This document shows, one piece after another, positions 53,238 through 54,251 of a stretch of 54,251 nt of DNA (position 1 is its first letter; every line of letters begins with the position of its first letter). The stretch spans positions 1 through 54,251 of the forward strand of contig NZ_LUHJ01000015.1 in assembly GCF_001597745.1 (NCBI RefSeq), given 5' to 3'. This stretch comes from Anabaena sp. 4-3 (lineage in GTDB: Bacteria; Cyanobacteriota; Cyanobacteriia; Cyanobacteriales; Nostocaceae). A program made the position numbers and the translations under genes. The notes below the pieces were generated by a model, which searched no databases, was not told the DNA's origin, and saw only the letters and a program-made list of their open reading frames with translations.

Positions 53238-54104
53238 TTAAACAGGAATCTTCATACTCAAATCCAGCCACCGGGACTGAGTAATTGGCGCACTACTAGA
53301 AATATAGTCAACTCCTGTCTCCGCCACAGCACGAATAGTTTCTAAAGTCACGTTACCAGACGCTTCTATTTTCACCCGTATATCCTGCTGACGAATTAAC
53401 TGTACTGCCTCATGCATTAAACTTAACGGCATATTATCCAACATAATAATGTCGGCTTGGTACTGCAAAGCTTCTTTCACCTGATTTAAACTTTCAGTCT
53501 CCACTTCTATCGTCAAAGGATACGGGACTTTAGCCCGAATGCGTGTAATAGCTTCTCCAATACCCCCAGCCGCAGCAATATGATTGTCCTTAATCATCAC
53601 CGCATCATCCAACCCCATGCGATGATTAATCGCACCACCTACAGCAGTTGCATACTTTTCTAACAATCTCAATCCTGGCGTAGTTTTGCGTGTATCCACC
53701 AACTGAGCCGGTAAATCTGCTATTTGCTCTACATATTGATGAGTTAAAGTAGCGATTCCGCTTAAACGCATAGCTAAATTCAGTGCTACCCTTTCGCCCA
53801 TCAGCAAAGCATCCAATGAACCGTGAATTTCCGCCACTACCTGGCCCGGTTCGCAGAATGAACCCTCATTAGCAGTAGCCACAAAATTTACTTTCTCATT
53901 CAAAAGCTGAAACACCCTGGCGGCAATTGGTAAACCAGCAATAATCCCTGGTGCTTTTGCTATCCATTTAGCTGTGCCTGGAGTCACATCTGCGGCTAAT
54001 AAGCTATTTGTTGTGCGATCGCCTCGACCAACATCCTCCAACAACCAATCATGCAATAGCCTATCTAATACCAGCCAAGGTGGCAAAACACCAGATTTAC
54101 TCAC
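53238..54104 (-). CDS. nadC: nicotinate-nucleotide pyrophosphorylase (carboxylating)
   Basis: A 288-residue quinolinate phosphoribosyltransferase that makes nicotinate mononucleotide in NAD synthesis. GTG start at 54104. Motifs: LLEDVGRGDRTTNSLLAADV, MGERVALNLAMRLSGIATLT, VDTRKTTPGLRLLEKYATAV, GGAINHRMGLDDAVMIKDNH, and VEVETESLNQVKEAL-type (here IEVETESLNQVKEAL). The length is usual. The gene is single; nadA and nadB are not nearby. Confidence 0.96.
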   Translation of the reverse strand: MSKSGVLPPWLVLDRLLHDWLLEDVGRGDRTTNSLLAADVTPGTAKWIAKAPGIIAGLPIAARVFQLLNEKVNFVATANEGSFCEPGQVVAEIHGSLDALLMGERVALNLAMRLSGIATLTHQYVEQIADLPAQLVDTRKTTPGLRLLEKYATAVGGAINHRMGLDDAVMIKDNHIAAAGGIGEAITRIRAKVPYPLTIEVETESLNQVKEALQYQADIIMLDNMPLSLMHEAVQLIRQQDIRVKIEASGNVTLETIRAVAETGVDYISSSAPITQSRWLDLSMKIPV

Positions 54105-54251
54105 AATTTCATCTCTGCCCTAATAACTTGCACCAATAATATAGCCTACAACACTTACTCTAGAGGCTTTGTAGCGACGGGCGAAAAAAGAGGCAAAAAA
54201 ATTTGCTGGGAAAGAGTTGACAATCCAGGTGTGGTTAGCTATATTGAATAA

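Overview
The window is chromosomal DNA of a filamentous, heterocyst-type cyanobacterium of the Nostoc/Anabaena group. The evidence is a hormogonium (hmp) motility locus, psbX, ycf66, a high-light-inducible protein, a cyAbrB regulator, a plastoquinone-type chorismate lyase, many GCGATCGC (HIP1) octamers, and heptanucleotide repeats (TAGTCAT/AGTCAAT types) in spacers. As far as I remember, the order accC - psbX - ycf66 - TolB-like pair - sdhB - calA - CPBP protease - ctaB - ctaA - coxBAC is also found in Anabaena/Nostoc sp. PCC 7120.

Layout. 1-10,466: a chemotaxis-like operon on the minus strand (hmpA-B-C-D-E; hmpE runs off the left edge) divergent from the coiled-coil gene hmpF. 10,500-16,756: tilS, a KGK-domain protein, a System II cytochrome c assembly gene, a DUF3352 protein, a chorismate lyase and tRNA-Leu(GAG), all on the minus strand. 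17,244-19,974: accC, a coupled pair of tiny ORFs (DUF6888/DUF6887-like), a YggT protein and psbX. 20,100-21,720: an IscB nuclease gene with its upstream omega (HEARO) RNA, placed between psbX and ycf66. 21,784-26,881: ycf66, two TolB-like lipoproteins, sdhB, a long gene-free stretch with strong RNA-like structure, and calA. 27,071-34,373: a CPBP protease, then the respiratory oxidase region (ctaB and ctaA for heme A; coxBAC for the aa3-type oxidase). 34,600-41,760: a heparinase II/III-like protein, a WD40 protein, a small membrane protein, an Hlip, alanine dehydrogenase, a MITE and a solitary beta-class DNA methyltransferase. 42,352-49,841: an SGNH hydrolase, a DUF4864 protein, larE, a hybrid histidine kinase, a LivH-type permease (probably natD), a 44-residue membrane protein, lipA and a response regulator. 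50,011-54,104: cydAB (bd-type quinol oxidase) and nadC.

How the genes fit together: hmpA-F is a signalling and polar-apparatus locus for type IV pilus gliding of hormogonia. sdhB, ctaA, ctaB, coxBAC and cydAB give respiratory electron entry and two terminal oxidases. psbX, ycf66, hlip, ccsB and the chorismate lyase serve photosynthetic membranes and electron carriers.

Points most worth a second look: the IscB-omegaRNA unit between psbX and ycf66, with all nuclease residues present and no transposase; a receiver domain in HmpA whose phosphoacceptor Asp is Asn; a multi-stem RNA-like region and a three-tier hairpin upstream of calA; a 22-bp perfect palindrome upstream of cydAB; and two small elements sharing a 14-bp terminal repeat. 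Everything here was read by eye; no search, folding or alignment program was run.
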